Shown: positions 39,578 to 48,185 of the stretch, in pieces
Layout: each line of letters opens with the position of its first letter
Position numbering within the stretch: the stretch's first letter is position 1
Assembly (NCBI RefSeq): GCF_000160035.2
Contig: NZ_KI535369.1
Span: 311,733 to 375,732, forward strand
Source: Catonella morbi ATCC 51271
Lineage (GTDB): Bacteria; Bacillota; Clostridia; Lachnospirales; Lachnospiraceae
Direction of reading: 5' to 3'
Length of the DNA stretch: 64,000 bases
Notes under the pieces: model-generated
Told to the model about the DNA's origin: nothing
Databases searched by the model: none
What the model saw: only the letters and a program-made list of their open reading frames with translations
Position numbers and translations under genes: made by a program

Positions 39578-40693
39578 CTATAATAGCTTCCTGATACTTT
39601 CCCAATATTTTTTGGCTTCAAAGATATTTTCCTCTAATTCCTTTTGTACAGTATACAGTCCGGTTGCAAAAAAATTATCTATGCTGCAGACAGCGCTCTG
39701 TCCCAAATCATCACTTGCAAATGGCTTAAAATCTTCTTTGGCATGCCAAAATTTTATGAAGTTGCGAAAAGAATTATTAGGGTTGTCATCATATTTTTTA
39801 GCCAAAGCATATGCCTCGTCAATCGTACTTTTCATACTTTCATATTCATTTAAGCAAGACAGAGCCAAAGCTTTTGTTATAAGAAGGATAACTTTGAGCT
39901 TTGAAGTGTAACAGTTTTTTCCCAAACTGGCGGAATCTGAATAAGCTATACTCCTATCTATTAAGTCACAGGCTTCTCTGAAGTCTTTTTTAGTCCCGCG
40001 AGATGCAATTGCCAAAGACATATTCAGTGATAAATCCAAGTCCCTCATGAGATTATAGAATAAAGCTTTTGTATACCGCTCTAAAGCCTCATCAGTTTCT
40101 CCTTTTTTGTGTAATAGGCGAGCTATATCTGTATCGGCAATTCCGAGGTAATTTATCTTATTAAACTCTGCAAGTGCACCATCGGGATCAATGACGATTT
40201 TCAGTTTTGCTATATTCATCCTTATAGTAAACTCATTAAAATCCGGATCATCATTTTGAGAAAGAAGGGTTAAGGCTTTTTCGTGTAAAGCCACCGATTT
40301 TTTAGCATCTTCTTCTTTACCGTTAACTGTGTACAGAATTGCATACAAAGAAGCACAGGCTCTTACTATCTTAAAACTTACAGGATAGCGAACCAAGGCT
40401 TTTTCTGCTTCAGACACAGCCTCTGTATACTTTTGATTTTCTGCCAGTCTGATAATTCTGCCGGATATATCTTCAATAGTTTTTGATGATATATTGTAAC
40501 CAAGAAGAATGTCCATTGAAATATTAAAAAAGTCTGCCAATTCCATCATGGTCATAATATCAGGTACGGTGCTTCCGCTTTCCCATTTTGATACGGCACC
40601 GACAGTAACTCCGAAAGCCTCCGCTAACCCTTCCTGAGTCAGATTCATTTCTTTTCGATATTTCTTGATATTTTCACTTAGCTTAAGCTTCAT
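39578..40693 (-). CDS. XRE regulator with TPR-like C-terminal domain
   Basis: A 371-residue regulator. Residues 1-65 form an HTH_3 domain (YRKEMNLTQEGLAEAFGVTVGAVSKWESGSTVPD). The rest is helical and TPR-like (repeated A..L..Y patterns), a possible ligand pocket. Its start overlaps the end of the upstream MFS gene by 11 bp, so the two are translated together; it probably controls the exporter. It differs from the dual-HTH regulators in having the HTH only once and only at the N-terminus. The 217-bp gap to the ATPase gene holds only scraps, one of which (LLIECIQPYQSL) resembles the TIGR02328-like C-terminus. Confidence 0.8.
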   Translation of the reverse strand: MKLKLSENIKKYRKEMNLTQEGLAEAFGVTVGAVSKWESGSTVPDIMTMMELADFFNISMDILLGYNISSKTIEDISGRIIRLAENQKYTEAVSEAEKALVRYPVSFKIVRACASLYAILYTVNGKEEDAKKSVALHEKALTLLSQNDDPDFNEFTIRMNIAKLKIVIDPDGALAEFNKINYLGIADTDIARLLHKKGETDEALERYTKALFYNLMRDLDLSLNMSLAIASRGTKKDFREACDLIDRSIAYSDSASLGKNCYTSKLKVILLITKALALSCLNEYESMKSTIDEAYALAKKYDDNPNNSFRNFIKFWHAKEDFKPFASDDLGQSAVCSIDNFFATGLYTVQKELEENIFEAKKYWESIRKLL

Positions 40694-41972
40694 TAGTCAT
40701 TTCCTCCGGTTTCTCTAAAATAGGTCTCAAAATCATAATAAGTACAAGGATTACTATTGACACTGCAGTACTTCCGATAAGCATATATATCACACTGATA
40801 TGTGAAATAAATGCACTCACAATAAAAGAACCGATTGGCATAGAGGCTACCACAGAAGAATTAAAAAACGCAGCCGCCCGTGCCATGTAGTTATGATCTA
40901 CACACTTCATAAACTGTATGTTAATTATCCCAATAACCAGCGATGACGCTGATACCATTATAAAAAAAGAGGCACTGATCAATATGTATGAAAGAAGTGC
41001 ATTGCCTTTAACAAGCTTTCCCGCAGGTATACAAGCCATTCCGATAATTAACAGAAATGTTCCCAGAATTGTAATTTTGAGCGGAGATAATATTTTAGCG
41101 ATATAAGGTAAAAGAACCGCTCCCACAATGCCTCCGATAGAAGCAAAAATCCCGGCAAAGCTTAAAAGCTCACTCCCCATCCCGAAAATATCATCCGCTA
41201 TCGGTGCCTGAAGTGCGTTAAGCGGAATCAACATACAATTGAGGACAATACATATTACACAGAAATTTCTCACTACGGGAGTTTTAAATACATAAACAAT
41301 CCCTTCTTTGAGCATTTTTATATATCCCGAAGAATTATTTTTTGTACTGTCTGTATTATTCGAAACAGCGTTAGAGGCTTCTTTAATCAGTCCGATAAGA
41401 ATAGCCGAAATTATGAAGGTTGATACATCTATAAACATCGCAGCCTCAACACCGAGCTTTGCAATAATGAAGCCTGCAGCTCCGCTTCCGACAAGTGAGG
41501 CAGCATTGGTAAATACAGAATTAAGACTCATTCCCGCATTTATATCTTCCCTCTTTATTACCTGAGCGGTAAATGCGGTGCCGGCCGGAAGATTAAAGGA
41601 TTCCGCCGTGGTAATAATTAAAGTAAAACAGGATAGAATCAGCGGATTAACATAACCAAGTTCAAATAATATAATAAATAAAGTTATAAGTAATGCCCTC
41701 AAAAAATGGGTGGCAATTACCACTCGTTTTTTGTTCATTTTCTCCACAATTGCACCGGCAAACGGCTGAACTATAACGTTTGGAAGCATGTTGAGAGCAA
41801 AAACTATAGCTGACCAGGCGGCACTGTTGGTTATCTGATATACAACCCAAGTGAATGCAATTGATTCCACAGAATCCCCGAATCTGGTAATTAAATTCGA
41901 AAACAGTAGCTTTCTATATTCACTTTCTTTTAATATTTTTAAATAATTACCTCTGTTCTCAGTATCTTTCAT
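40683..41972 (-). CDS. MFS exporter (MFS_3 / macrolide-efflux-like)
   Basis: A 429-residue membrane protein with 12 predicted helices. The start NYLKILKESEYRKLLFSNLITRFGDSVESIAFTWVVYQ and the loop motif PFAGAIVEKMNKKRVVI are typical of MFS_3 efflux proteins (macrolide or siderophore exporters). RBS AAGGAGG lies 7 bp before the ATG. The next gene, an XRE-TPR regulator, overlaps its 3' end. Substrate cannot be told. Confidence 0.85.
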   Translation of the reverse strand: MKDTENRGNYLKILKESEYRKLLFSNLITRFGDSVESIAFTWVVYQITNSAAWSAIVFALNMLPNVIVQPFAGAIVEKMNKKRVVIATHFLRALLITLFIILFELGYVNPLILSCFTLIITTAESFNLPAGTAFTAQVIKREDINAGMSLNSVFTNAASLVGSGAAGFIIAKLGVEAAMFIDVSTFIISAILIGLIKEASNAVSNNTDSTKNNSSGYIKMLKEGIVYVFKTPVVRNFCVICIVLNCMLIPLNALQAPIADDIFGMGSELLSFAGIFASIGGIVGAVLLPYIAKILSPLKITILGTFLLIIGMACIPAGKLVKGNALLSYILISASFFIMVSASSLVIGIINIQFMKCVDHNYMARAAAFFNSSVVASMPIGSFIVSAFISHISVIYMLIGSTAVSIVILVLIMILRPILEKPEEMTNEA

Positions 41973-42155
41973 TGTGAAGCCTCCTTGTTTGATAACTTAT
42001 TTATGGCTTCATTTTAATGAAAAACTACTGATAATATAATACACTATTTGTATGTATTAGGAAATAAAAACTTTCCTTATAGGAATATTTTTATAATATT
42101 ATTTAGGGAGGGCTGTGATTGGTGGGGTATCTTTTTGTCGCATCCGCAGAGATTT

Positions 42156-42461
42156 TTACTTCTTATCCTGCTTCTTTTGTTTTATTCTTCGAATTCTTTT
42201 CACACCTCTTTTGATTGCAAGCGTAACAGCTATACAAATCGGAAAGAAGGGTGTAAAAGGCCCCGCCCAAAAAGCAAGGCAGACTGTTGCCATTGTTAAG
42301 CTCCAAGGAAAGCGGAAGATGGCATATATCAGGTATCCGCCCCAAACCGGAGAATAGATGACGAGTACAACAACGAAAAATAGTGCAAGAGTTTTCAGGT
42401 CTTTTAATTCCTTCCATATAGAAAGGAGGAATTTCTTAAATTTTTCTATTATAGTTTTCAT
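42156..42461 (-). CDS. Small membrane protein
   Basis: A 101-residue protein with a basic N-terminus, two or three hydrophobic segments (ALFFVVVLVIYSPVWGGYLIYAIF; MATVCLAFWAGPFTPFFPICIAVTLAI) and a very basic C-terminal tail (KRGVKRIRRIKQKKQDKK). RBS AGGAGG is 4 bp before the ATG, which supports this frame over two overlapping alternatives. Family not recognised. A hairpin GGGCTGC/GCAGCCC lies between it and the upstream ECF module at 42573-42594. Confidence 0.6.
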   Translation of the reverse strand: MKTIIEKFKKFLLSIWKELKDLKTLALFFVVVLVIYSPVWGGYLIYAIFRFPWSLTMATVCLAFWAGPFTPFFPICIAVTLAIKRGVKRIRRIKQKKQDKK

Positions 42462-42647
42462 TAGCCTCCTATCAGGTAAAATTATGATTTAGATTGAGTG
42501 ATATTGTAAGTTAAAACCGGATTTTATGTCAAGAGAATTTTGAGAATATGAGATTGTAAGATCTATGTAATAGGGCTGCACGGCATGGCAGCCCATTTGT
42601 ATGTAAAAATTAAGGTATTAACGGTAGATAGTTGTTTCCTATTATTT

Positions 42648-44108
42648 CTAAGTTTCAAAAAATGAGTTCAACTTCTCAGTATTTAACCTTGTCCAGCCTC
42701 CGCTCCAGGCAAGTTTTCCGTTTTCTAAAAAAATCAGATAATCACAGCACTCTTTCAAAAGTTCCGGATCATGTGTTATGATAAACAGAGTTCTTCCCTC
42801 CTTACTTAACTTCTTTAAAAGCTCTGAAACACCTAACATATGTCTGTAATCAAGTCCGCTTGTGGGTTCATCAAAGATTAAGAGTTCTTTGTTACATGCA
42901 ATGGCACTGCCTATCGCCACTCTCTGCTTCTGACCGCCTGATAGGGAGAGTGGGTGTAATTTCTGAAACTTAATAAGATTTAGATCTTTAAGAATTTCCT
43001 TTGCCTTTTCTTTAGCATTCTCGTCATCCTCATCCATACTTAGAAGAATCTCATCCAGCACACTTTCTGTAAATAACTGGTGGTTGACATCCTGCATAAC
43101 CATATAACTTTTACTTCGCAGGTTTTTGGCAGAAATGGTATTTCCTTTATAATTAAGACTGCCTTTTGTCTTATTTTCAAGCCCACAGATTGATTTTGCA
43201 AGAGTTGACTTTCCGGCTCCGTTATAGCCCAAGATACCGACAATCGCTCCATAAGGTATCTGTATTTCAGGTATATCCAAAAATTTTTGTTTACCATAGG
43301 AAAAGGAGAGATTGCTAAAACAGAAAGTCTCACGATTACATTTACTTTCTTTTTCCTCAAATTTCACCGGCTCTCCGGAGCGAAGCCCCATCTGATGTAG
43401 TTCTTCTTCCTCAATTTTCCTAAATTCGTCTATGTATAAATCCTTAACTATTTTCCCATCTTCCATATATACTATCCGGTCAGCAAGCTCCATCAGATAA
43501 TATAGGCGGTGTTCAGCAATGATTACTGTCTTGCCTTGTTCCTTCCATTTTCGGATAACTTCTTTCAAGTCAGAAATTGTATGCAAATCCAGATTGGATG
43601 AAGGCTCATCAAGGACTAAGATTTCAGGCTGCATTGCAGAAACGGAGGCACAGGCAATTTTTTGTTTTTCTCCGCCTGATAAGGCAAAAAGATTGCGATC
43701 AAGCAGAGATTCTATGTTAAGGTCACCGGCTACCTGTCCTATCCTCCTATACATTTCTTCTCTTGGAATACCTGTATTTTCACAGCCAAAAGCAATTTCA
43801 CTTGTAGAATCCACACTGAAAAACTGGGAACGGGGATTTTGGAAAACAGAACCTATTTTCTTAGACAGTTCATATAAAGTAACTTTAGATGAATCTATTC
43901 CATCAATTAATATTTCTCCTTTCAACTCTCCCTGATAGTAGACAGGGGCAAGTCCGTTAATCAGCCTTGTGATTGTGGTTTTTCCACAGCCTGAAGCTCC
44001 GCAAAGTAATACTGTCTGCCCTGAGGAGATTGTTAAATTTATATTATAAACACCTGAGTTAAGCTCCTCGGTATGATAAGAAAAGGATACATTTTTTAAT
44101 TCAATCAT
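42648..44108 (-). CDS. ECF transporter fused ATPase EcfA-EcfA' (cluster 2)
   Basis: A 486-residue tandem ABC ATPase. Domain 1: GASGCGKTT (about 36), LSGGEKQK (about 145), LVLDEPSSNLD (about 165). Domain 2: GYNGAGKST (about 294), LSGGQKQR (about 385), LIFDEPTSGLD (about 407). Both sites look intact. It is the last of three tightly packed minus-strand genes. It is clearly paralogous to 20891-22321 and 58665-60131 but has its own sequence throughout, so the duplications are old or the copies came from different donors. Confidence 0.87.
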   Translation of the reverse strand: MIELKNVSFSYHTEELNSGVYNINLTISSGQTVLLCGASGCGKTTITRLINGLAPVYYQGELKGEILIDGIDSSKVTLYELSKKIGSVFQNPRSQFFSVDSTSEIAFGCENTGIPREEMYRRIGQVAGDLNIESLLDRNLFALSGGEKQKIACASVSAMQPEILVLDEPSSNLDLHTISDLKEVIRKWKEQGKTVIIAEHRLYYLMELADRIVYMEDGKIVKDLYIDEFRKIEEEELHQMGLRSGEPVKFEEKESKCNRETFCFSNLSFSYGKQKFLDIPEIQIPYGAIVGILGYNGAGKSTLAKSICGLENKTKGSLNYKGNTISAKNLRSKSYMVMQDVNHQLFTESVLDEILLSMDEDDENAKEKAKEILKDLNLIKFQKLHPLSLSGGQKQRVAIGSAIACNKELLIFDEPTSGLDYRHMLGVSELLKKLSKEGRTLFIITHDPELLKECCDYLIFLENGKLAWSGGWTRLNTEKLNSFFET

Positions 44109-44111
44109 AAC

Positions 44112-44843
44112 TTATATTCTCCCCAGTATTGTCCAAGTGACTAAAATAATGGTTAAAACCGCTATTCCTAAGTCATAAATTCCAAACCTAAGTTCTACCA
44201 GCGAGCTTCGTTTTTTTAGCCCCCCAAGTCCTCTTGAGATTGCTGCGGCTGAAAGTTCTTCTCCTATTTTTGCTATGGACATCATTAGAGGAATTACTCT
44301 ATATTCCAAAATCATTGCAGGATTTTTAAAAAACTTAGGAGTTCCGAATCTTATATCTCTCATTTTCATCGCATTACCTATGGATTTGCTTTCCTCACTC
44401 AGGGTAGGTACAAATCTAAAAACTACGGAAACCGGAATAATAAAGGCCTCCGGAACATGCAACAGGTTCATTGCAGATATGAATTCATTCGGCTTTGTCG
44501 ATTTGATAATGTAGTAACCAAACATAAATACCGGAAAGAAACGAAATATGAGTTCAACAATCAAGCCTAATATCATAGCAATCAGGTATGGAAATTCTGC
44601 CTTCCCGGCGCACACCTTTGCAAATATTGCAACTGCAAATAAGCTTCCGTAAATAAAAGCCGGATGATATCTATGGTCTGACAGCAGTAAAAGTATTGGA
44701 ATAAATACAAGTACAGAGTTCAAGAGTAAGTTCTCCTGAACAAAAAATATCAATGTTGCAAGTACAAACATAAAAAGAACCTTTGTGCGTGGATCAAGAT
44801 AAATTCCCCTATGTTTTGGCGGATGATATACATTTTCTTTCAT
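44112..44843 (-). CDS. ECF transporter transmembrane component EcfT (cluster 2)
   Basis: A 243-residue CbiQ/EcfT protein with five or so helices, starting with a hydrophilic stretch (YHPPKHRGIYLDPRTKV). The coupling motifs are RFVPTLSEESKSIGNAMKMRD (about 142-162) and AAAISRGLGGLKKRSS (about 196-211). It starts directly at the S-gene stop and is followed after 3 bp by the ATPase gene, so the three are one operon. Confidence 0.85.
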   Translation of the reverse strand: MKENVYHPPKHRGIYLDPRTKVLFMFVLATLIFFVQENLLLNSVLVFIPILLLLSDHRYHPAFIYGSLFAVAIFAKVCAGKAEFPYLIAMILGLIVELIFRFFPVFMFGYYIIKSTKPNEFISAMNLLHVPEAFIIPVSVVFRFVPTLSEESKSIGNAMKMRDIRFGTPKFFKNPAMILEYRVIPLMMSIAKIGEELSAAAISRGLGGLKKRSSLVELRFGIYDLGIAVLTIILVTWTILGRI

Positions 44844-45428
44844 TTATGCAATTCCTGCCCTTTCAAAGTGCTTTTTAAGCATCTTTCTTCCAAGAAATGC
44901 GCCAATTATAGAAGAAACTAAGATGATGCCTATGCCTGCAAAGCCCATCCAGGATGGCATGTACTTAGCAATCCCTGCTACATACTCATCTCCCATGGCA
45001 ACTCTTACCTGCTCCATATAAGTAGCTGTCATAAGCCACATAGGAGCAGCACAGCCTATCATTCCACAGGAGAAAATCCAGTATCCAATCACATCAAACT
45101 TGAAGCTCTTGTATTTTCCAAAACTGAAGATCAGATCCGACAGCACTCCTGCCAAAATATATGTAATCGTAGGTATATAGGTGTAGCCCATAAGATACCA
45201 GAATACAGCAAGAATAACTCCCATGATAGAAACCATGCCAAATTTGTCTACCTTAGTTAGAAACAACATAAATGGTATGCCGGTTACAACAGGTGCTATA
45301 AAATACGTAAGCGGATATAGGACAGGAATGGCATTTAACATACCTATCACGAAAAACACCACTAAATATATAGCGGTATAAATTCCGACATTAATCAGAT
45401 CCTTTGCATTTAACTTGTTACTTTGCAT
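44844..45428 (-). CDS. ECF transporter S component, MptD/Trep_Strep type (cluster 2)
   Basis: A 194-residue membrane protein starting MQSNKLNAKDLINVGIYTAIYLVVFFVIGM and ending GRKMLKKHFERAGIA, matching the two other S components in the window. About six helices. The ATG at 45428 has RBS AGGAGG 8 bp upstream; a longer frame up to 45485 has no RBS and is rejected. First gene of the S-T-A operon. The 178 bp between it and the TetR gene should hold its promoter. Confidence 0.85.
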   Translation of the reverse strand: MQSNKLNAKDLINVGIYTAIYLVVFFVIGMLNAIPVLYPLTYFIAPVVTGIPFMLFLTKVDKFGMVSIMGVILAVFWYLMGYTYIPTITYILAGVLSDLIFSFGKYKSFKFDVIGYWIFSCGMIGCAAPMWLMTATYMEQVRVAMGDEYVAGIAKYMPSWMGFAGIGIILVSSIIGAFLGRKMLKKHFERAGIA

Positions 45429-45606
45429 TACAAAATACCTCCTAAAAATATGAAATTTATTTGAACCCCAAGGGATACAAAACATAATTATAAGTTTTCT
45501 TTTTTGTAGTCATAGCACTATCTCTTTATATTAATTCAGACATAGTTCAAAATGATTACTTAGTTATCTTTTGCTTCACAAAATATGCCGCATTATTGCG
45601 GCGATA

Positions 45607-46227
45607 TCATAGCATGAATAATTTTCTCCAACCTGCAGAGAAAAATTCTGCAAGACTCTGAATAGAATCTAAAGCTGTTTCTTCACTGAAGTCATGTAAT
45701 ATTGTTTCAAAAATACAGGCATAATAGGCATGCAAAATCATGTGGAGCTCATTGTCGGTAGCGCGATGATATGAAATTCCTTTTGTATCTAACACATCAA
45801 ACATTCGGTAGGTGCTTCGCAAATCGCGCTCAACAAGTCTGTCAATATAGTCACTGTATTTTGTTCCGTCAGAAGAACAGAGAATTAGCTTAAATGAATC
45901 AAAATACCTGTAAATATAGTGAATAAATTCGGCTATAGTATCCAGTGAAATCTTCCAGATTTCATCTGTGTTTCCTGCATTAATGTAGTCAAAGCATTCT
46001 TTCTCAGCCATATCAAATCTTGAAAGAAGACCGTTTGCCGCTTCATCCACAAGAGCCTCAAAAATAGCCGCCTTATCTTCAAAATGCCGATAAAAGGCAC
46101 CTGTTGTAACACCGGCAAATTTGCATATTTCTCTAAGATTTGTCCGTTCATAGCCATTTTTTAAAAAAAGTCTTTTAGCACTTTCCAGTATATTATCGTG
46201 TGTAATTTTATATTTTTCAGTTGCCAT
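45607..46227 (-). CDS. TetR-family regulator of ECF cluster 2
   Basis: A 206-residue repressor. The HTH is clear at about residues 8-55 (ITHDNILESAKRLFLKNGYERTNLREICKFAGVTTGAFYRHFEDKAAIF). The C-terminal helical domain is a variable ligand pocket. It is oriented with, and directly upstream of, the cluster 2 importer genes. The AraC regulators of clusters 1 and 3 show that the three importers answer to different signals. A 40-bp scrap of this gene is found at 25986-26026. Confidence 0.83.
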   Translation of the reverse strand: MATEKYKITHDNILESAKRLFLKNGYERTNLREICKFAGVTTGAFYRHFEDKAAIFEALVDEAANGLLSRFDMAEKECFDYINAGNTDEIWKISLDTIAEFIHYIYRYFDSFKLILCSSDGTKYSDYIDRLVERDLRSTYRMFDVLDTKGISYHRATDNELHMILHAYYACIFETILHDFSEETALDSIQSLAEFFSAGWRKLFML

Positions 46228-46412
46228 ATTTTTCCTTTGATAACTTTGCTATCATTATATATTTGTTGAAGTTAGTTGTCAATAACTGTAGCTTAATAGT
46301 AAACAAATTGAAGAATTGTTTGCTAAATTCATTCTTTGAGTAAAAACAGAGGTTTTGGTGACAGATTTCCAAATGAATATAGTATCATTATAAAACTATA
46401 ACTAAAATTTCT

Positions 46413-46440
46413 TTGATATGCAAGCTTTATGTGTTAAAAT
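46413..46440 (+). promoter_or_regulatory. Third copy of the ECF-sigma-type promoter
   Basis: TTGATA (46413-46418), 16-bp spacer, TAAAAT (46435-46440), then AAGGAGGG. It is almost identical to 26030-26079 and similar to the sigma operon promoter. It is followed not by a sigma gene but by a fragment and DUF1697. Confidence 0.55.
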
Positions 46441-46465
46441 TGTACTTAGCATATGAAGGAGGGAT

Positions 46466-46556
46466 TGCCGAAGATTCTTATCCTGATGATATTAATCAGG
46501 GATACCGGCTTGCTTTGGGGACTGCCTTAGTTTTCAAGATTCGGGAAATAAACTGA
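46466..46556 (+). pseudogene. Fragment resembling the XRE membrane regulator
   Basis: Encodes EDSYPDDINQGYRLALGTALVFKIREIN and a stop. The YPDD segment followed by a hydrophobic helix resembles [17 protein letters not shown] in the 26253 gene. The rest of 46228-46412 shows no gene. Confidence 0.35.
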
Positions 46557-46589
46557 GTGAAACAATTCAGAATTATGGAGGTTAATTAG

Positions 46590-47135
46590 TTGAGATATAT
46601 ACTATTATTGCGTGGAGTAAATGTGGGAGGCAAAAATAAGGTGTCTATGAGTGAATTAAAAGAATTATTGTTAAATGCAGGATTTGAGGATATTTCTTCC
46701 TATATCAACAGTGGAAATTTGTTTTTCGGTAGTGATGAAAATCGTGAAATCTGCATTTCAAAGATAACAAATGTGTTAGAAAGTAACTATGACTTTCCTA
46801 TCCCTTTTGCTTTAGTCACCAAAGAAGAGTATTTAAAAGAAAGAGCGGAATTGCCTGACTGGTGGGAGGAAAAGCTGGCGAGAAGAGATGTTTTATTTTT
46901 TTCGTGTAACTTGGATAAATCAGAGGTTACGGACTTTATAGATAAATCCGAATTTTATAATGAAATAGTGTATGTTGGGAGACAGGCGGTATTTTGGGGT
47001 AAATATGATGAAGCTGAATTCCTGAAATCTACCTACCATAAAAAATTAATGAAACAGGATTTTTATAAGAAAATCACAATCAGAAACGGAAACACATTTG
47101 AAAAGATAGCGGAAATTCTTGAGAACGAAAAGTAA
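46590..47135 (+). CDS. DUF1697 family protein
   Basis: A 181-residue protein with the family opening YILLLRGVNVGGKNKVSMSELKELL and INSGNLFF. Function is unknown; members are small cytoplasmic proteins of about this length. Translation starts at a TTG with RBS GGAGG 8 bp upstream and no nearby in-frame ATG. It is followed after 58 bp by the alkylation repair gene with its own RBS, and a duplicated promoter lies 150 bp upstream. Confidence 0.85.
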   Translation: MRYILLLRGVNVGGKNKVSMSELKELLLNAGFEDISSYINSGNLFFGSDENREICISKITNVLESNYDFPIPFALVTKEEYLKERAELPDWWEEKLARRDVLFFSCNLDKSEVTDFIDKSEFYNEIVYVGRQAVFWGKYDEAEFLKSTYHKKLMKQDFYKKITIRNGNTFEKIAEILENEK

Positions 47136-47193
47136 TCTCCGATTTGGGGAAAATTTGAATTCACGAGGTAAATGTTAGAAGGAGTTAGAGATA

Positions 47194-47937
47194 ATGGCTA
47201 AGAAAGTAAAAGATTATTATGATGTTCCTTATTTAGAAGAACTTGCCGGTAAAATTATGGTTGTGACAAGTAATTTTAATAAAGAGATTTTTTTAAAAGA
47301 AACTAAAGACAAGATAGAAGATTTGGAATTCAATCAAAGGCAGGAACTGGTAGCTCAGGCACTGAATAAAGCCTTTGATGTAGATTATGAGAATGTTCTT
47401 AAAATTTTCAGTAAAATTTTAGGAAAAGAATTAAGAGGTAACAGCGGAGCATTTACAGAAGGCTGGTGGCTTTGGCCGGTCGGAAGATATGTTGAGATTT
47501 ATGGTGATGAGTATTTTGATGAGAGTATTAATTTCAGTAAAGAGCTTACCAAAAGATTTACTTCAGAATACTGTATGCGACCTTTGATTAAAAAATATCC
47601 TGAGAAATCCTTAAAAATATTAAAGAATTGGAGCAGGGACGAACACGAGAGAGTAAGAAGGCTTTCGAGTGAGTGCTTGAGAATAAGGTTGCCCTGGTCA
47701 AAAAAACTCTTTACTGCTTTAGAGTATTTTGATGAGTATTTTGAAATACTGAGTAACTTAAAAGATGATAAGGATAAGTATATACAAAAAAGTGTAGCAA
47801 ATAACTTAAATGATTTATATAAGGAAGATAAAGACAAATTTAATTTTATAATTAACACCTGGAAGACTGAAAAAAATATAAGTAAAGAGTGTGAATGGGT
47901 TATAAAACATGGTTCAAGGACTGCTGATAAAAAATAA
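47194..47937 (+). CDS. AlkC-like DNA alkylation repair protein
   Basis: A 247-residue helical HEAT-repeat protein. The segment EGWWLWPVGRYVEIYG…ELTKRFTSEYCMRPLIKKYPEKSLKILKNWSRDEHERVRRLSSECLRIRLPW follows the AlkC pattern (FT…WPM…YV, RFTAEFAIRPF, VRRLASEGTRPRLPW). AlkC/AlkD glycosylases remove alkylated bases without base flipping. The usual EG..P is ECLR here, a small deviation. RBS AAGGAG is 9 bp before the ATG. It probably forms a unit with DUF1697. Confidence 0.8.
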   Translation: MAKKVKDYYDVPYLEELAGKIMVVTSNFNKEIFLKETKDKIEDLEFNQRQELVAQALNKAFDVDYENVLKIFSKILGKELRGNSGAFTEGWWLWPVGRYVEIYGDEYFDESINFSKELTKRFTSEYCMRPLIKKYPEKSLKILKNWSRDEHERVRRLSSECLRIRLPWSKKLFTALEYFDEYFEILSNLKDDKDKYIQKSVANNLNDLYKEDKDKFNFIINTWKTEKNISKECEWVIKHGSRTADKK

Positions 47938-48107
47938 TTTGTAAGCTTGAGTAATATATATCAAAAATTTGTTGGATTTTATACTTATTAACAGTAAATA
48001 TGAAGTAACAAAGTACTTTTATTGACATAAAAATCAAAATATTGTACTATATTAGGTAGCATTTACATTGATTTTTTGGTGAATGTGTAGGCGGAAACAC
48101 AGCATAC

Positions 48108-48171
48108 TGAGGCTGAGGAATATTATGTTTAAATAACAATATATAGCATAATATTTAGTGCAAGCCTCGGA
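48108..48171 (+). promoter_or_regulatory. Structured leader before the BAAT-like hydrolase
   Basis: GAGGCT pairs with AGCCTC, and inside it AATATTATG pairs with CATAATATT, giving a two-tier hairpin that ends about 15 bp before the RBS GGAG. No T-run follows. It matches no riboswitch class I recognise. Confidence 0.5.
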
Positions 48172-48185
48172 TAGGAGAAGACAAT

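Noticed and set aside
42115-42357. Plus-strand small open frames at 42048-42357
   Set aside because: They are antisense to the 101-residue membrane protein, which has a perfect AGGAGG ribosome binding site; the plus frames have none of similar quality.
45429-45485. N-terminal extension of the cluster 2 S component
   Set aside because: The 19 extra codons have no RBS and the homologues at 19621 and 60144 start at the equivalent of the ATG at 45428.
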